DNA from: Rubrivivax sp.
Lineage (GTDB): Bacteria; Pseudomonadota; Gammaproteobacteria; Burkholderiales; Burkholderiaceae_C
Length of the DNA: 64,000 nucleotides
Assembly: GCA_022842595.1 (NCBI GenBank)
Contig: JALHPF010000027.1
Span: 18,796-82,795 of the forward strand
Direction: 5' to 3'
Shown here: piece after piece, positions 40,414-49,068 of the stretch
Layout of the letters: every line of letters starts with the position of its first letter
Numbering within the stretch: position 1 is the stretch's first letter
Position numbers and translations under genes: made by a program
Notes under the pieces: model-generated
Told to the model about the DNA's origin: nothing
Database searches by the model: none
The model's input: the letters and a program-made list of their open reading frames with translations, nothing else

Positions 40414-41352
40414 ATGAGCACACCGCTGAAGAACGCGACACTGCGCCAGCTGGCCACCTTTCACGCGCTGGCCCGGCTGGGCAGCATCTCGCAGACGGCC
40501 GAAGAGATGCACCTGACCCAGCCAGCGGTGTCGCTGCAGCTGAGCATCCTGGAAGACGCGGCCGGCACACCCCTGCTCAGGCGCAGCTCGCGGGGCGTGA
40601 AGCTCACCGAGGCCGGTGAACTGCTGGCCAGCTATGCCGACCGCATGCTGGCGCTTTGGCGCGAAGCCGGAGAGGCCATGGCAGCCCACCGCGGCCTGGT
40701 GGCCGGCACCTTGCGTGTCGGTGCTGTCACCACGGCCGAGTACCTGCTGCCGCACATGTTGCTGGCCTTCGTGCAGCGGCATCCGAAAGTGCAGGTGAAG
40801 CTGCGGGTGGGCAACCGAGCCGAAGTCAGCTCGGCGCTGGCGGTGCAGGAGGTCGACCTCGCCGTGATGGGCCGCGCACCCGCCGAACTGCGCGCGCAGG
40901 ACGTGGCCTTCGCGCGGCATCCGATGGCATTCGTTGCCGCACCGGCGCACCCTGTGATGCAACTGGCCGCGCCCGGCCTGGCCGACCTGAACGACGGCAA
41001 GCTGCTGGTCCGCGAGCGCGGCTCGGGCACGCGCCAGACGGTCGAGCAGCTGTTCAACCAGGCCGGCGTGGACCTGCGCATCGGCGCCGAACTGTCCAGC
41101 AACGAGGCGATCAAGCAGATGTGCGTGGCCGGCTTCGGCGTGGGCTTCCTGTCCTTGCATGCCTGCGTGCTGGAACTGCAGGGCGGACTGCTGCAACTGG
41201 TGCCGCTGCCGGGCCAGCCGGTCGAGCGTGAATGGCATGTCATCTCGCTGGCCGGCCGCAGCCTGCCTGCTGCCGCCGCCGCTTTCGAGGCCTTCCTGCG
41301 CGAGCACGGCCAGTCGCTGATCGACGAGCGCAGCTACCGGCCTGGCCGGTAG
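40414..41352 (+). CDS. LysR-family regulator next to the serine-cycle genes
   Basis: LysR-type regulator, 312 residues. The helix-turn-helix is at about residues 8-50 (LRQLATFHALARLGSISQTA, LTQPAVSLQLSILEDAAG). The effector domain starts near residue 90 (GTLRVGAVTTAEYLLPHML). It resembles CbbR and QscR in overall layout; QscR controls serine-cycle genes in Methylobacterium, and CbbR controls carbon fixation. It faces the mtkA-mtkB-ppc-mcl operon tail to tail. ATG 40414 with an AGGGG sequence upstream is preferred over GTG 40399. The 215 bases before it show no clear promoter. Control of the serine cycle is inference from position. Confidence 0.82.
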   Translation: MSTPLKNATLRQLATFHALARLGSISQTAEEMHLTQPAVSLQLSILEDAAGTPLLRRSSRGVKLTEAGELLASYADRMLALWREAGEAMAAHRGLVAGTLRVGAVTTAEYLLPHMLLAFVQRHPKVQVKLRVGNRAEVSSALAVQEVDLAVMGRAPAELRAQDVAFARHPMAFVAAPAHPVMQLAAPGLADLNDGKLLVRERGSGTRQTVEQLFNQAGVDLRIGAELSSNEAIKQMCVAGFGVGFLSLHACVLELQGGLLQLVPLPGQPVEREWHVISLAGRSLPAAAAAFEAFLREHGQSLIDERSYRPGR

Positions 41353-41380
41353 AACCGGGCTGCCGCGGACGGCTGGCCGC

Positions 41381-42361
41381 TCAGCCGGCAGCAGCGGTGA
41401 CCGCGTCGGCCTTGGCCAGCAGTGCCTCGGCCATGCGGATGCTGGCGATGTCGATCAGCCGCCCATCCAGGGACACCGCGCCCTTGCCCTGCTGCGCCGC
41501 GTCGGCCATGGCTTCCTTGATGCGCCGGGCGCGGCCCACCTCGGCCTCGGTGGGGGTGTAGACCTCGTTGGCCAGCGCCACCTGCGAAGGGTGGATGGCC
41601 CATTTGCCCTCGTAGCCCAGCACCGCCGCGCGCCGCGCCGCGGCACGGAAGCCGTCGGGGTCCGAGAAGTCGCCGAACGGGCCGTCGATCGGTCGCAGGC
41701 CGTAGGCACGGCAAGCCACCAGCATGCGCGTCTGCGCGGCATGCCACGGGTCGGTCCAGTGGGTTTCGCGGCGTCCCTGTTCGTCCGGGTCCGTCAGGAC
41801 CACGGATTCTCGGTTCACACCGCCGATGACGGTGGTGCGGGCGCGGGTGGACGCAGCGTAGTCGGCCACGCCGAAGCTCATGGCCTCCAGCCGCTTCGAG
41901 CTCTGTGCGATGGCCTCGACATTGGCCATGCCCAGGGCGGTCTCGATCAGCACCTCGAAGCCGATGCGCTTGCGGCGGCCCTGCGCCTGCTCGATCTGGG
42001 TGACCAGCATATCCAGCGCGTAAACGTCCGCGGGAACGCCGACCTTGGGAATGAGGACCATGTCCAGACGCGGGCAGGACTCGACGATGTCGATCACGTC
42101 CCGGTACATGTAGTGCGTGTCCAGGCCGTTGATGCGGATCATCATCGTCTTCGCACCCCAGTCGATCTCGTTGAGCGCCTGGACGATGTTCTTGCGCGCC
42201 TGCGGCTTGTCGTCGGGCGCCACCGCATCCTCGAGGTCGAGGAAGACGATGTCGGCGGAACTGGCGGCGGCCTTCTCGAACAGCGCGGTGTTCGAGCCTG
42301 GCACGGCCAGTTCCGAACGGTGCAGGCGGGGCGTGGCCTGCTCGACCAGGGTGAAGCTCAT
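41381..42361 (-). CDS. mcl: Malyl-CoA lyase
   Basis: Malyl-CoA lyase, 326 residues, splits malyl-CoA into glyoxylate and acetyl-CoA, closing the serine cycle. It belongs to the HpcH/CitE TIM-barrel family: RSELAVPGSNTALFEKAAAS, IVFLDLEDAVAPDDKPQAR with metal-binding acidic residues, RINGLDTHYMYRDV and WAIHPSQVALANEVYTPT. A GAAGGA Shine-Dalgarno precedes the ATG. It is the last gene of mtkA-mtkB-ppc-mcl, the same order as in Methylobacterium. Confidence 0.94.
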   Translation of the reverse strand: MSFTLVEQATPRLHRSELAVPGSNTALFEKAAASSADIVFLDLEDAVAPDDKPQARKNIVQALNEIDWGAKTMMIRINGLDTHYMYRDVIDIVESCPRLDMVLIPKVGVPADVYALDMLVTQIEQAQGRRKRIGFEVLIETALGMANVEAIAQSSKRLEAMSFGVADYAASTRARTTVIGGVNRESVVLTDPDEQGRRETHWTDPWHAAQTRMLVACRAYGLRPIDGPFGDFSDPDGFRAAARRAAVLGYEGKWAIHPSQVALANEVYTPTEAEVGRARRIKEAMADAAQQGKGAVSLDGRLIDIASIRMAEALLAKADAVTAAAG

Positions 42362-42386
42362 GGCGGGTTCCTTCGTTGGTGTGGGT

Positions 42387-45146
42387 TCAGCCGGTGGCGC
42401 CCAGGCCAGCTGCGGCACAGCGGATCGACAGCAGCAGGGCAGTGCGCACTTCCTCGTCGCCACCGGCGCGCAGCCGCGCCAGCAGTTGCACCTGCTCGCG
42501 ACTGACCTGGTTCATCGTCTGCAGGCGCCGGCCCAGGCGGCGGCGATGCTGGGGGAAGCGCTCGGCAAGCTCGCCGCCATCAGTCACTTCCAGCACACGC
42601 TGGCAGGTGCGCACGTATTCCGCACGCACCAGGGCGAAGACCGTGTCGCGCACCGCGGCGTCGGGCACCAGGCCGGCGTACGCGGTAGCGATGTCGATGT
42701 CGACCATCAGCAGCGTCTTTTCGACTTCATCGATCACGGTACGGAACAAGCGGCATTCCTCGAACATGCGCTGCAGCAGTGCCAGGCCACGCGCCTTGCG
42801 CACTTCGACGAAAGCCTCCAGCGCACTGCCCAGGCCGTACCAGCCCGGCAGCATGTGGCGGTTCTGCGTCCAGGCGAAGACCCAGGGAATGGCACGCAGG
42901 TCGGCCAGGCTGCCCGGTCCGCTGCTGCGCCGCGCCGGTCGCGAGCCCATGTTCAACAGCGAGATCTCTTCCAGCGGCGAGGCGCCACGCAGGTAGGGCA
43001 GCAGCTGCGGCAGCTCCATCAGCTGCCGATAGCTGGCCCAGGCGGCGCCCGACAGCGCCTCCATGGCCTCGTCGAACTCGTGCCGGGGCACCAGGGCGTC
43101 CTCGCGCTCGGACATCAGCAGATGCTGCAGGACCGAGGCCGACAGCAGCTCGGCCTGGTAGTGCGCCGTGCCGCGGTGGGCGTACTTGGCCGACACGACT
43201 TCGCCCTGCTCGGTGACGCGCAGCCCGCCGCGCACCGAACCCGCCGGCAGCGCCGCGATGGCGCGGCCCGTGGGCGCGCCGCCGCGGCTGACCGAGCCGC
43301 CACGGCCGTGGAAGAAGGCGATGCGCACGCCCAGCGTCGGGCCCAGCCGCGTCATCTGCGCCTGGGCCTTGTAGAGCTCCCAGTTCGCGCTCAGGTAGCC
43401 GCCGTCCTTGTTCGAGTCGGAATAGCCGATCATCACTTCCTGCACCATGCCCTGGGCGCGCAGCGAGCGCTGCACCAACGGGACGGCCAGCAGGTCCTTT
43501 AGCAGCCCGCAGGCGCGGCGCAGATCGGGAATGGTCTCCAGCAGCGGCACGACCTGCAGCGTGCAGCGCTCGACCCCGACCGCATCGTGGAACAGGCCCG
43601 TGTGCTTGGCGAGCAGGTACACGCCCAGCACGTCGGCGGCCCGGTGCGTCATCGACAGGATCAGGGTGCCGACGGCCTCGCGTTCGCCGAGCCGGCGGAA
43701 TTCGGCGATGGTGCGGAAGGTGGCCAGCGTCTCGCGCGCCTCGGGTGACAGGGTCGTGTCCTGACCGTCATCGGCCCCGGCCCAGACGCTGCCCGCGTTA
43801 CGCGGCGCGGCCAGCTCGGTCAGCAGCCAGTCCTGCCAGGCCGGGCTGTCCGAGGCCGGGGGCTCGCTGCCCGGGTGGGTGAGCCGCCAAAACTCGGCCA
43901 GCGTGGCGGTGATGCGTTCCGAGTTCTCGCGCACGTCCAGCCGCGCGGTGGCGAACCGGAAGCAGCGCACCTCGTGCAGCAGCGGACTGATGAAGCGCTG
44001 CGCCAGCGGGCCCGCACCGCCTTCGACCAGCGCGCCATGCAAGGTCTGCAGATCGTCGATCAACGCATCGGCGCCCGCGTAGCCGGTTTCGCCAACCGCC
44101 CGCTGCGCCTGCGCCTCGTCAATGCAGGCCTGCACGCGATGCTGCATGCAACCCAGGAACTGGCGGAACAGTTCGCCCGGGTTGCGCGACGCGACCGCCT
44201 CGCCATGGCCGCAAACGGCCAGGGCGTCGTCCAGCGCCTGGCGGAACGCCGCGCTGGGGGGCAGCGCGCGCTCGCTGACGCTGAACTGGCGCGCCAGATC
44301 ACGCAGCCGCGAGTGGTAACGGTTCAGCGCGGCCAGGCGCAGCCGCCAGAGAGTGTCGCGCGTGACCGCGCCGGTGACGAACGGATTGCCGTCGCGGTCG
44401 CCACCTATCCACGAGCCGAAGCCGAACACCACCGGCAGCTGCAGCGCGTGGCCCGGGAACTGCCGCGCATAGGCCGCCTCGATGCGGCCATACAGCGCCG
44501 GCACGACGTCGAACAGGTTTTCCTCGAAGAAGTACAGACCCCAGTCGACTTCCTGCTGCACCGTCGGCCGGTCGAGCTTGAGGTCCCCGGTGAGCAGCAG
44601 CACCTCGATCTCGTCGCGCACTGCACACTGCAGGTCCTGGCGTTCACGCTCGGTCCAGCGCGGCGACTCCAGCTCGTACAGGCGCAGGTAGATGCGGCGC
44701 AGCCGCTCCAGCACCGTCACACGGCGGGCCTCGGTGGGGTGGGCGGTGATGACCGGCCGCACGCGCAGGCTGCACAGCGCCTCGCGCACGGCCTCGGCCG
44801 ACAGGTTCTGCTCGGCCGCCAGCCGAAACACATGTTCGAACGTGCCGGCCACGGCGGACCGGCCGCGCTGGCGCTCGACTTCGCGCCGGCGCCGCATGTC
44901 GCGGTTCTGCTCGGCGACGGCCAGCAGCTGGAACCAGATCGACTGCGCCTGCAGCGTGCGCGCCAGCAGCCGGTTGCTCAACGGCGATGCGGGTGCTTCG
45001 CCGCGCAGCAGCTGCGCGACCTCGGGTTCATGTCGGTCCAGCACCTCCAGCAGGGCCGAGCGCAGCAGCTCGGCGCGGCCCAGGCCGTCGGCGGGCTCCA
45101 GGTTCGCGGCCGACTCGTCGGCGTCCTGCAGGTCTGTGCCTCGCAT
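42387..45146 (-). CDS. ppc: Phosphoenolpyruvate carboxylase
   Basis: PEP carboxylase, 919 residues, fixes bicarbonate onto PEP to give oxaloacetate; in the serine cycle it is the CO2-fixing step. Catalytic motifs are VITAHPTEARRVTVLERLRR, FGFGSWIGGDRDGNPFVT, GYSDSNKDGGYLSANWELYK and FFHGRGGSVSRGGAPTGRA. The C-terminus (AAAGLGATG) resembles the AAGLRNTG end found in other PEP carboxylases. The start at 45146 is preceded by AGGGG; the frame stays open further up into mtkB but without similarity. It begins 17 bases after mtkB and is followed by mcl. Confidence 0.96.
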   Translation of the reverse strand: MRGTDLQDADESAANLEPADGLGRAELLRSALLEVLDRHEPEVAQLLRGEAPASPLSNRLLARTLQAQSIWFQLLAVAEQNRDMRRRREVERQRGRSAVAGTFEHVFRLAAEQNLSAEAVREALCSLRVRPVITAHPTEARRVTVLERLRRIYLRLYELESPRWTERERQDLQCAVRDEIEVLLLTGDLKLDRPTVQQEVDWGLYFFEENLFDVVPALYGRIEAAYARQFPGHALQLPVVFGFGSWIGGDRDGNPFVTGAVTRDTLWRLRLAALNRYHSRLRDLARQFSVSERALPPSAAFRQALDDALAVCGHGEAVASRNPGELFRQFLGCMQHRVQACIDEAQAQRAVGETGYAGADALIDDLQTLHGALVEGGAGPLAQRFISPLLHEVRCFRFATARLDVRENSERITATLAEFWRLTHPGSEPPASDSPAWQDWLLTELAAPRNAGSVWAGADDGQDTTLSPEARETLATFRTIAEFRRLGEREAVGTLILSMTHRAADVLGVYLLAKHTGLFHDAVGVERCTLQVVPLLETIPDLRRACGLLKDLLAVPLVQRSLRAQGMVQEVMIGYSDSNKDGGYLSANWELYKAQAQMTRLGPTLGVRIAFFHGRGGSVSRGGAPTGRAIAALPAGSVRGGLRVTEQGEVVSAKYAHRGTAHYQAELLSASVLQHLLMSEREDALVPRHEFDEAMEALSGAAWASYRQLMELPQLLPYLRGASPLEEISLLNMGSRPARRSSGPGSLADLRAIPWVFAWTQNRHMLPGWYGLGSALEAFVEVRKARGLALLQRMFEECRLFRTVIDEVEKTLLMVDIDIATAYAGLVPDAAVRDTVFALVRAEYVRTCQRVLEVTDGGELAERFPQHRRRLGRRLQTMNQVSREQVQLLARLRAGGDEEVRTALLLSIRCAAAGLGATG

Positions 45147-45163
45147 GCTGTTGCCCCTGCCTG

Positions 45164-46054
45164 TCAGCGCGTGGCAGCCAGCGCCCGGGCCACGGTGCTG
45201 CCCAGTTCCGCCGCGCTCGGCGCCACCAGCAGCCCGAAACCGCGCATGACCTCGGCCTTCTCGGCGGCACTGTCGCCGGCGGCAGAGATGATGGCGCCGG
45301 CGTGGCCCATGCGGCGCCCCTTGGGCGCCGTCAGCCCGGCCACGTAGCCGACCACCGGCTTGCTCATGTGCTGCGCCACCCAGGCCGCAGCCTCGGCCTC
45401 CTGCGGCCCGCCGATCTCGCCGATCATGACCACGGCCCGGGTCTCGGGGTCGGCCTCGAAGCGCTGCAGGTGGTCGAGGAACGAAGATCCGTTGATCGGG
45501 TCGCCGCCGATGCCCACGCTGGTGCTCACGCCGATGCCCAGTGCCTTCATCTGCGCTGCAGCCTCGTAGCCCAGCGTGCCGGAACGCGAGACGATGCCCA
45601 CCTCGCCGCGCTGGTAGATGTTGCCGGGCATGATGCCCAGCATGGCCTTGCCTGCGCTGATGATGCCGGCGCAATTCGGGCCCACCAGCGTCGTGCGCTC
45701 TGTCTTGGGGTAGCGGCGCAGGTAGCGCTTCACGCGCATCATGTCCTGCGCCGGGATGCCGTCGGTGATGATGCACACCAGCCGCAGGCCGGCGTCGGCG
45801 GCCTCCATCAGGGCGTCGGCTGCAAAGGGCGGCGGCACGAAGACCAGGCTGGCCTCGGCGCCGGTGGCCTGCACCGCCTGCTTGACCGTGTCGAAGACCG
45901 GCCGGTCCAGGTGGCGCTGCCCGCCCTTGCCGGGCGTGACGCCGCCCACCACGTTCGTGCCGTAGGCGATCATCTCTCGGGCATGGAAGCTGGCCTTCTC
46001 GCCCGTGAAACCCTGAATGATGACCTTGGTGGTCTCGTCGATGAGGATGCTCAT
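45164..46054 (-). CDS. mtkB: Malate-CoA ligase subunit beta (SucD-like)
   Basis: SucD-like subunit, 296 residues, carrying the CoA-binding Rossmann domain and the phosphorylated histidine in GHAGAIISAAGD (about residue 250). MILIDETTKVIIQGFTGEK-like start is seen as MSILIDETTKVIIQGFTG, and LVGPNCAGIISAGKAMLG is the CoA-ligase motif. In methylotrophs MtkAB makes malyl-CoA from malate. The alternative, succinyl-CoA synthetase, is less likely because ppc and mcl follow in the same operon. It overlaps mtkA by four bases (ATGA). Confidence 0.92.
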   Translation of the reverse strand: MSILIDETTKVIIQGFTGEKASFHAREMIAYGTNVVGGVTPGKGGQRHLDRPVFDTVKQAVQATGAEASLVFVPPPFAADALMEAADAGLRLVCIITDGIPAQDMMRVKRYLRRYPKTERTTLVGPNCAGIISAGKAMLGIMPGNIYQRGEVGIVSRSGTLGYEAAAQMKALGIGVSTSVGIGGDPINGSSFLDHLQRFEADPETRAVVMIGEIGGPQEAEAAAWVAQHMSKPVVGYVAGLTAPKGRRMGHAGAIISAAGDSAAEKAEVMRGFGLLVAPSAAELGSTVARALAATR

Positions 46055-47244
46055 GGCCGGCTCCTTTCAGCGGACTGGGCGGCCGCGCTCTCGCGCGCGG
46101 CCTGCACAGCCTTGTGCGCGGCTTCGGCCAGCGTCTCGGCGCTGATGATGGGCAGGCCGCTGTCCTGCACGATGCGGCGACCGGCCTCGACGTTGGTACC
46201 CGCCAGGCGCACCACCAGCGGCACCTTCAGCCCGCGTGCAGCCTGCACCACGCCCTGGGCCACCCAGTCGCAGCGGTTGATGCCGGCAAAGATGTTGACC
46301 AGGACGGCCTTGACGCCCGGGTCGGACAGCACCAGGTTGAAGGCCGTCTGCACACGTTCGGGCGAGGCACCGCCGCCCACGTCCAGGAAGTTGGCCGGCT
46401 CGCCGCCGGCGTACTTGATCATGTCCATGGTGGCCATGGCCAGGCCGGCGCCGTTGATGATGCAGCCGATGTCGCCGGCCAGGCCCACGTAGTTCAGGCC
46501 GTGCTGGTTCGCCTGCGCCTCGCGCGGGTCTTCCTCCTGCACGTCGCGCATCTCGGCGATCTGGCGACGGCGGAACAGCGCGTTGTCGTCGAAGCTCATC
46601 TTGGCGTCCAGCGCGAGCACACGGTCGTCCTTGGTCACCACCAGCGGGTTGATCTCGACCATGGTCGCGTCGAGGTCGCGAAAGGCGCGGTAGCAGCCCA
46701 GGATGGCCTTCGTCGCCTGGCTCACCTGCTTGAGGTTCAGCCCCAGGCCGAAGGCCAGCTCGCGCGCCTGGAAGGGCTGCATGCCGACAGCGGGCTCGAC
46801 CTCGATCTGCAGCAGCGAATCGGGTCTGTCGCGGGCAATGTCCTCGATCTCCATGCCGCCTTCGGAAGAGGCGATGACGCGGATGCGCTCGGCCTTGCGG
46901 TCGAGCACGAAGCCCAGGTAGAGCTCACGCGAGAAGGCCTCGGCCGCTTCGACGTAGACACGGTGCACCACCTTGCCGGCCGGGCCGGTCTGGTGCGTCA
47001 CCAGCGTGGCACCCAGCATGGCCTTGGCCGCTGCGGCCACGTCCTGGTAGGTGCGGCACAGCTTCACGCCGCCGGCTTTGCCACGGCCGCCGGCGTGGAT
47101 CTGTGCCTTGACCGCCCAATGCCAGCCGCCAAGCTCGGTGGCGGCATAGACGGCCTGGTCGGCGCTGTAGGCCACGCTGCCATTGGGCACGGGCACGCCG
47201 AAGCCGGCGAGCAGTTCCTTCGCTTGGTACTCGTGGATGTCCAT
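46051..47244 (-). CDS. mtkA: Malate-CoA ligase subunit alpha (SucC-like)
   Basis: SucC-like ATP-grasp subunit, 397 residues, the nucleotide-binding partner of MtkB. It starts MDIHEYQAKELLAGFGVPVP and has the conserved YVGLAGDIGCIINGAGLAMA and FLDVGGGASPERVQTAFNLV, with AVLVNIFAGINRCDWVAQG. AAGGA lies eight bases before the ATG at 47244. The frame continues upstream, and a GTG preceded by GGAGAAC is present there, but the added residues do not fit the family. It is the first gene of the mtkA-mtkB-ppc-mcl operon. Confidence 0.93.
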   Translation of the reverse strand: MDIHEYQAKELLAGFGVPVPNGSVAYSADQAVYAATELGGWHWAVKAQIHAGGRGKAGGVKLCRTYQDVAAAAKAMLGATLVTHQTGPAGKVVHRVYVEAAEAFSRELYLGFVLDRKAERIRVIASSEGGMEIEDIARDRPDSLLQIEVEPAVGMQPFQARELAFGLGLNLKQVSQATKAILGCYRAFRDLDATMVEINPLVVTKDDRVLALDAKMSFDDNALFRRRQIAEMRDVQEEDPREAQANQHGLNYVGLAGDIGCIINGAGLAMATMDMIKYAGGEPANFLDVGGGASPERVQTAFNLVLSDPGVKAVLVNIFAGINRCDWVAQGVVQAARGLKVPLVVRLAGTNVEAGRRIVQDSGLPIISAETLAEAAHKAVQAARESAAAQSAERSRP

Positions 47245-47638
47245 GCGCAGAATCCTTGAAGGTATGAGGATGGAAGCGATATGCGGCCGGCGCACGACCT
47301 GCCCGACAGGCGCTGGCCAGTGGGCAGCCACGACGTCGTATCGCCTGCGCCAGTGGTTCGTGCCGCCCGGTTTGCCCGACGCCGTGGCCAGTCTAGGAAG
47401 ACCACGCGGCAAATGCACTTGAGTTCTCCTTGCAGCCCTTCGCAGAAAAACCAATATCCCGATAGACCCCTAGTCGCCAGACCCCATGCAGCCTGCGCTG
47501 AATACAGCCCCGGCAACGGCCTGACGGGTCGTGGTTCGGCAGGGCGCGTTCGCTTCCGGGTTTCAGCTATGGGCCATCACACCGAACGGCGCCTGCCGGC
47601 CCGTTGCGGTCATTCATTTCTTGCCGACTTGGTTCCTC

Positions 47639-47879
47639 TGCAAAGGCGGGCTGCGGCTGGCTGTGGCGCTTATCCTCGGCGGCCTTCGCTGCGCTCAGGC
47701 TTCCCTGCGGTGCTCGGTCCCGCGGCCCCGCCGCCGAACTCGCTGCGTTCGCTGCGCTCACTGCGCTCAAACACCTGCGGCGAGTCAGAGGTTGATCCAC
47801 GCTGCGCGCGGGGGCCGCGGGCCCTGTGCTCCTCGGCGCCTCCCATGCGCGCCACAGCCAGCCCCAGCCCGCCTTTGCA
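47639..47879. repeat. Foldback element 1 (31-base inverted arms)
   Basis: Bases 47639-47669 and 47849-47879 are inverted copies with one mismatch in 31; the arm begins TGCAAAGGCGGGCTG. They enclose 179 bases rich in GCTGCGCTCA-like short repeats. There is no transposase or target-site duplication evident. It looks like a non-coding dispersed palindromic element. Confidence 0.75.
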
Positions 47880-47923
47880 ACTACCGTGATTGGGTCTCCA
47901 CCGTTGCGCGCCGACACGGTGGC

Positions 47924-48053
47924 GGGCTGGGTGAGTCGGGTGGCCCCTGGAGCGAAGTAAAGGAGGAGACTTCGGCCGCCCGTGAGCCGAAGGCTCATGG
48001 GCGGCCGAAGGCGGGGGACATGAGCGGAAGGGGCCACCCGGCTCGCCCAGCCC
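47924..48053. repeat. Foldback element 2 (nested 25-base and 19-base hairpins)
   Basis: Outer arms 47924-47948 and 48029-48053 pair with two mismatches. An inner hairpin at 47970-48010 has 19-base arms with one mismatch and a three-base loop; its arm begins CTTCGGCCGCCC. The nested form could fold as a long cruciform or RNA hairpin. Confidence 0.75.
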
Positions 48054-48273
48054 ATGGGACACAGCCAGCGTGCCGAAGGCTCCGAGCCAGCGACCGCAAA
48101 GGGCCGGGAGTGTGAGCTCGAGCTGCAGCCAAGCCGACATTCAGCTGCACCGATAAGGGTATGGGTTACGAGCGCACCACACTCGCCGCTATGTGTGACG
48201 AGGCGCACCGAAGCCATGCCCCGCGCGCGTATTCTTCGGTGCATCACCCGCACTGCCCCGCCGGGCTGCCGCC

Positions 48274-48549
48274 ATGAGCATCGAACTGACGAAGGAAGCC
48301 CGCGCCCAGGCCATCGCCTCGATCGAGCGCTACTTCAGCGACGAACTCGACCAACGTATCGGCAACATCGCCGCCGGTGCGTTGCTGGGTTTCTTTCTCG
48401 AGGAAGTGGGCACGGTCATCTACAACCAGGCCGTGGCCGAGGCACAGGACCGCATGCTCGCACGCGTGCAGGAACTGGACATCGAACTGCACGAGGACGA
48501 ATTCGGCTACTGGACGCGCCGCAGCCCGCACGCGCGCACGCGGCGCTGA
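48274..48549 (+). CDS. DUF2164 family protein
   Basis: Small protein of 91 residues matching the DUF2164 pattern: MSIELTKEARAQAIASIERY, FSDELDQRIGNIAAGALLGF and FFLEEVGTVIYNQAVAEAQ. The function of the family is unknown. It is predicted helical and cytoplasmic, with a basic C-terminus. It follows the foldback region and precedes the GFA-type gene by 72 bases. Confidence 0.8.
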   Translation: MSIELTKEARAQAIASIERYFSDELDQRIGNIAAGALLGFFLEEVGTVIYNQAVAEAQDRMLARVQELDIELHEDEFGYWTRRSPHARTRR

Positions 48550-48621
48550 GCGGGCGCGTCGTCGTTTGCGCCTTCCGGGCAGCTGTTGATAAGCTGGCGG
48601 CTTGAACTTCAGGAGCAAGCC

Positions 48622-49020
48622 ATGCTGACCGGCGGATGCCATTGCGGTGCCGTGCGCTACCGGGCCCTGGCGGCGCCCACCCGGCATTCCGTCTGCCACT
48701 GCACCGACTGTCGGCGCAGCGCCGGCGCGCCGGCGGTGGCCTGGGCGATCTTCAAGCTGGATGAGATCGAAGTCACGCAAGGTGCGCCGAAAGTCCGGGC
48801 CTCGTCGGAACACGGCCGCCGGCACTTCTGCGGCGACTGCGGCACCGGCCTTTTCTACACCAACGACGTCGTCTTCGAAGGCCTGATCGATGTGCAGAGC
48901 GCCACGCTCGACGAGCCCGACGCCATCATGGCGCCTCAGGTTCAGGTGCAGACGGCAGAACGCATCGGCTGGCTTCAGGCCGGCCTGGCCGCGCACGCGT
49001 TCGAACGTTATCCCGGGTAG
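48622..49020 (+). CDS. GFA/CENP-V-type zinc-binding protein
   Basis: Protein of 132 residues with the cysteine pattern of the GFA (glutathione-dependent formaldehyde-activating) family: GGCHCGAVRY (5-14), CHCTDCRRSAGAP and FCGDCGTGLFY, which bind two zincs in relatives. The name suggests formaldehyde handling, which would suit a methylotroph, but most family members have no proven activity. An AGGAG precedes the ATG. The permease-kinase gene starts 48 bases downstream. Confidence 0.82.
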   Translation: MLTGGCHCGAVRYRALAAPTRHSVCHCTDCRRSAGAPAVAWAIFKLDEIEVTQGAPKVRASSEHGRRHFCGDCGTGLFYTNDVVFEGLIDVQSATLDEPDAIMAPQVQVQTAERIGWLQAGLAAHAFERYPG

Positions 49021-49068
49021 CCCGGCGTCCCCGGCCCCGGCTGGCGCGAAACCTGCACGTCAGCCACC

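Larger units (their letters stand above)
47245..48273. other. Gene-poor region with foldback repeats (1029 bases)
   Basis: No open frame here has protein-like composition or a family match. The part nearest mtkA should hold that operon's promoter, but no good -35/-10 pair was found. The part from 47639 to 48053 is filled by two large inverted-repeat structures listed separately. The last 200 bases lead into the DUF2164 gene. Confidence 0.6.

Noticed and set aside
47245..47454. An upstream GTG with GGAG as the start of mtkA
   Set aside because: The extra residues have no counterpart in SucC/MtkA proteins, whereas MDIHEYQAKELL at 47244 is the normal start and has its own AAGGA.
47531..48115. 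Open frames in the foldback region as small genes
   Set aside because: Translations on both strands are low-complexity and follow the inverted repeats; no ribosome binding site or family match was seen.
48622..49020. GFA-type protein as a proven formaldehyde-glutathione enzyme of C1 metabolism
   Set aside because: Cysteines fit the family, but the family name overstates what is known, and the gene is not linked to glutathione-dependent formaldehyde dehydrogenase here.
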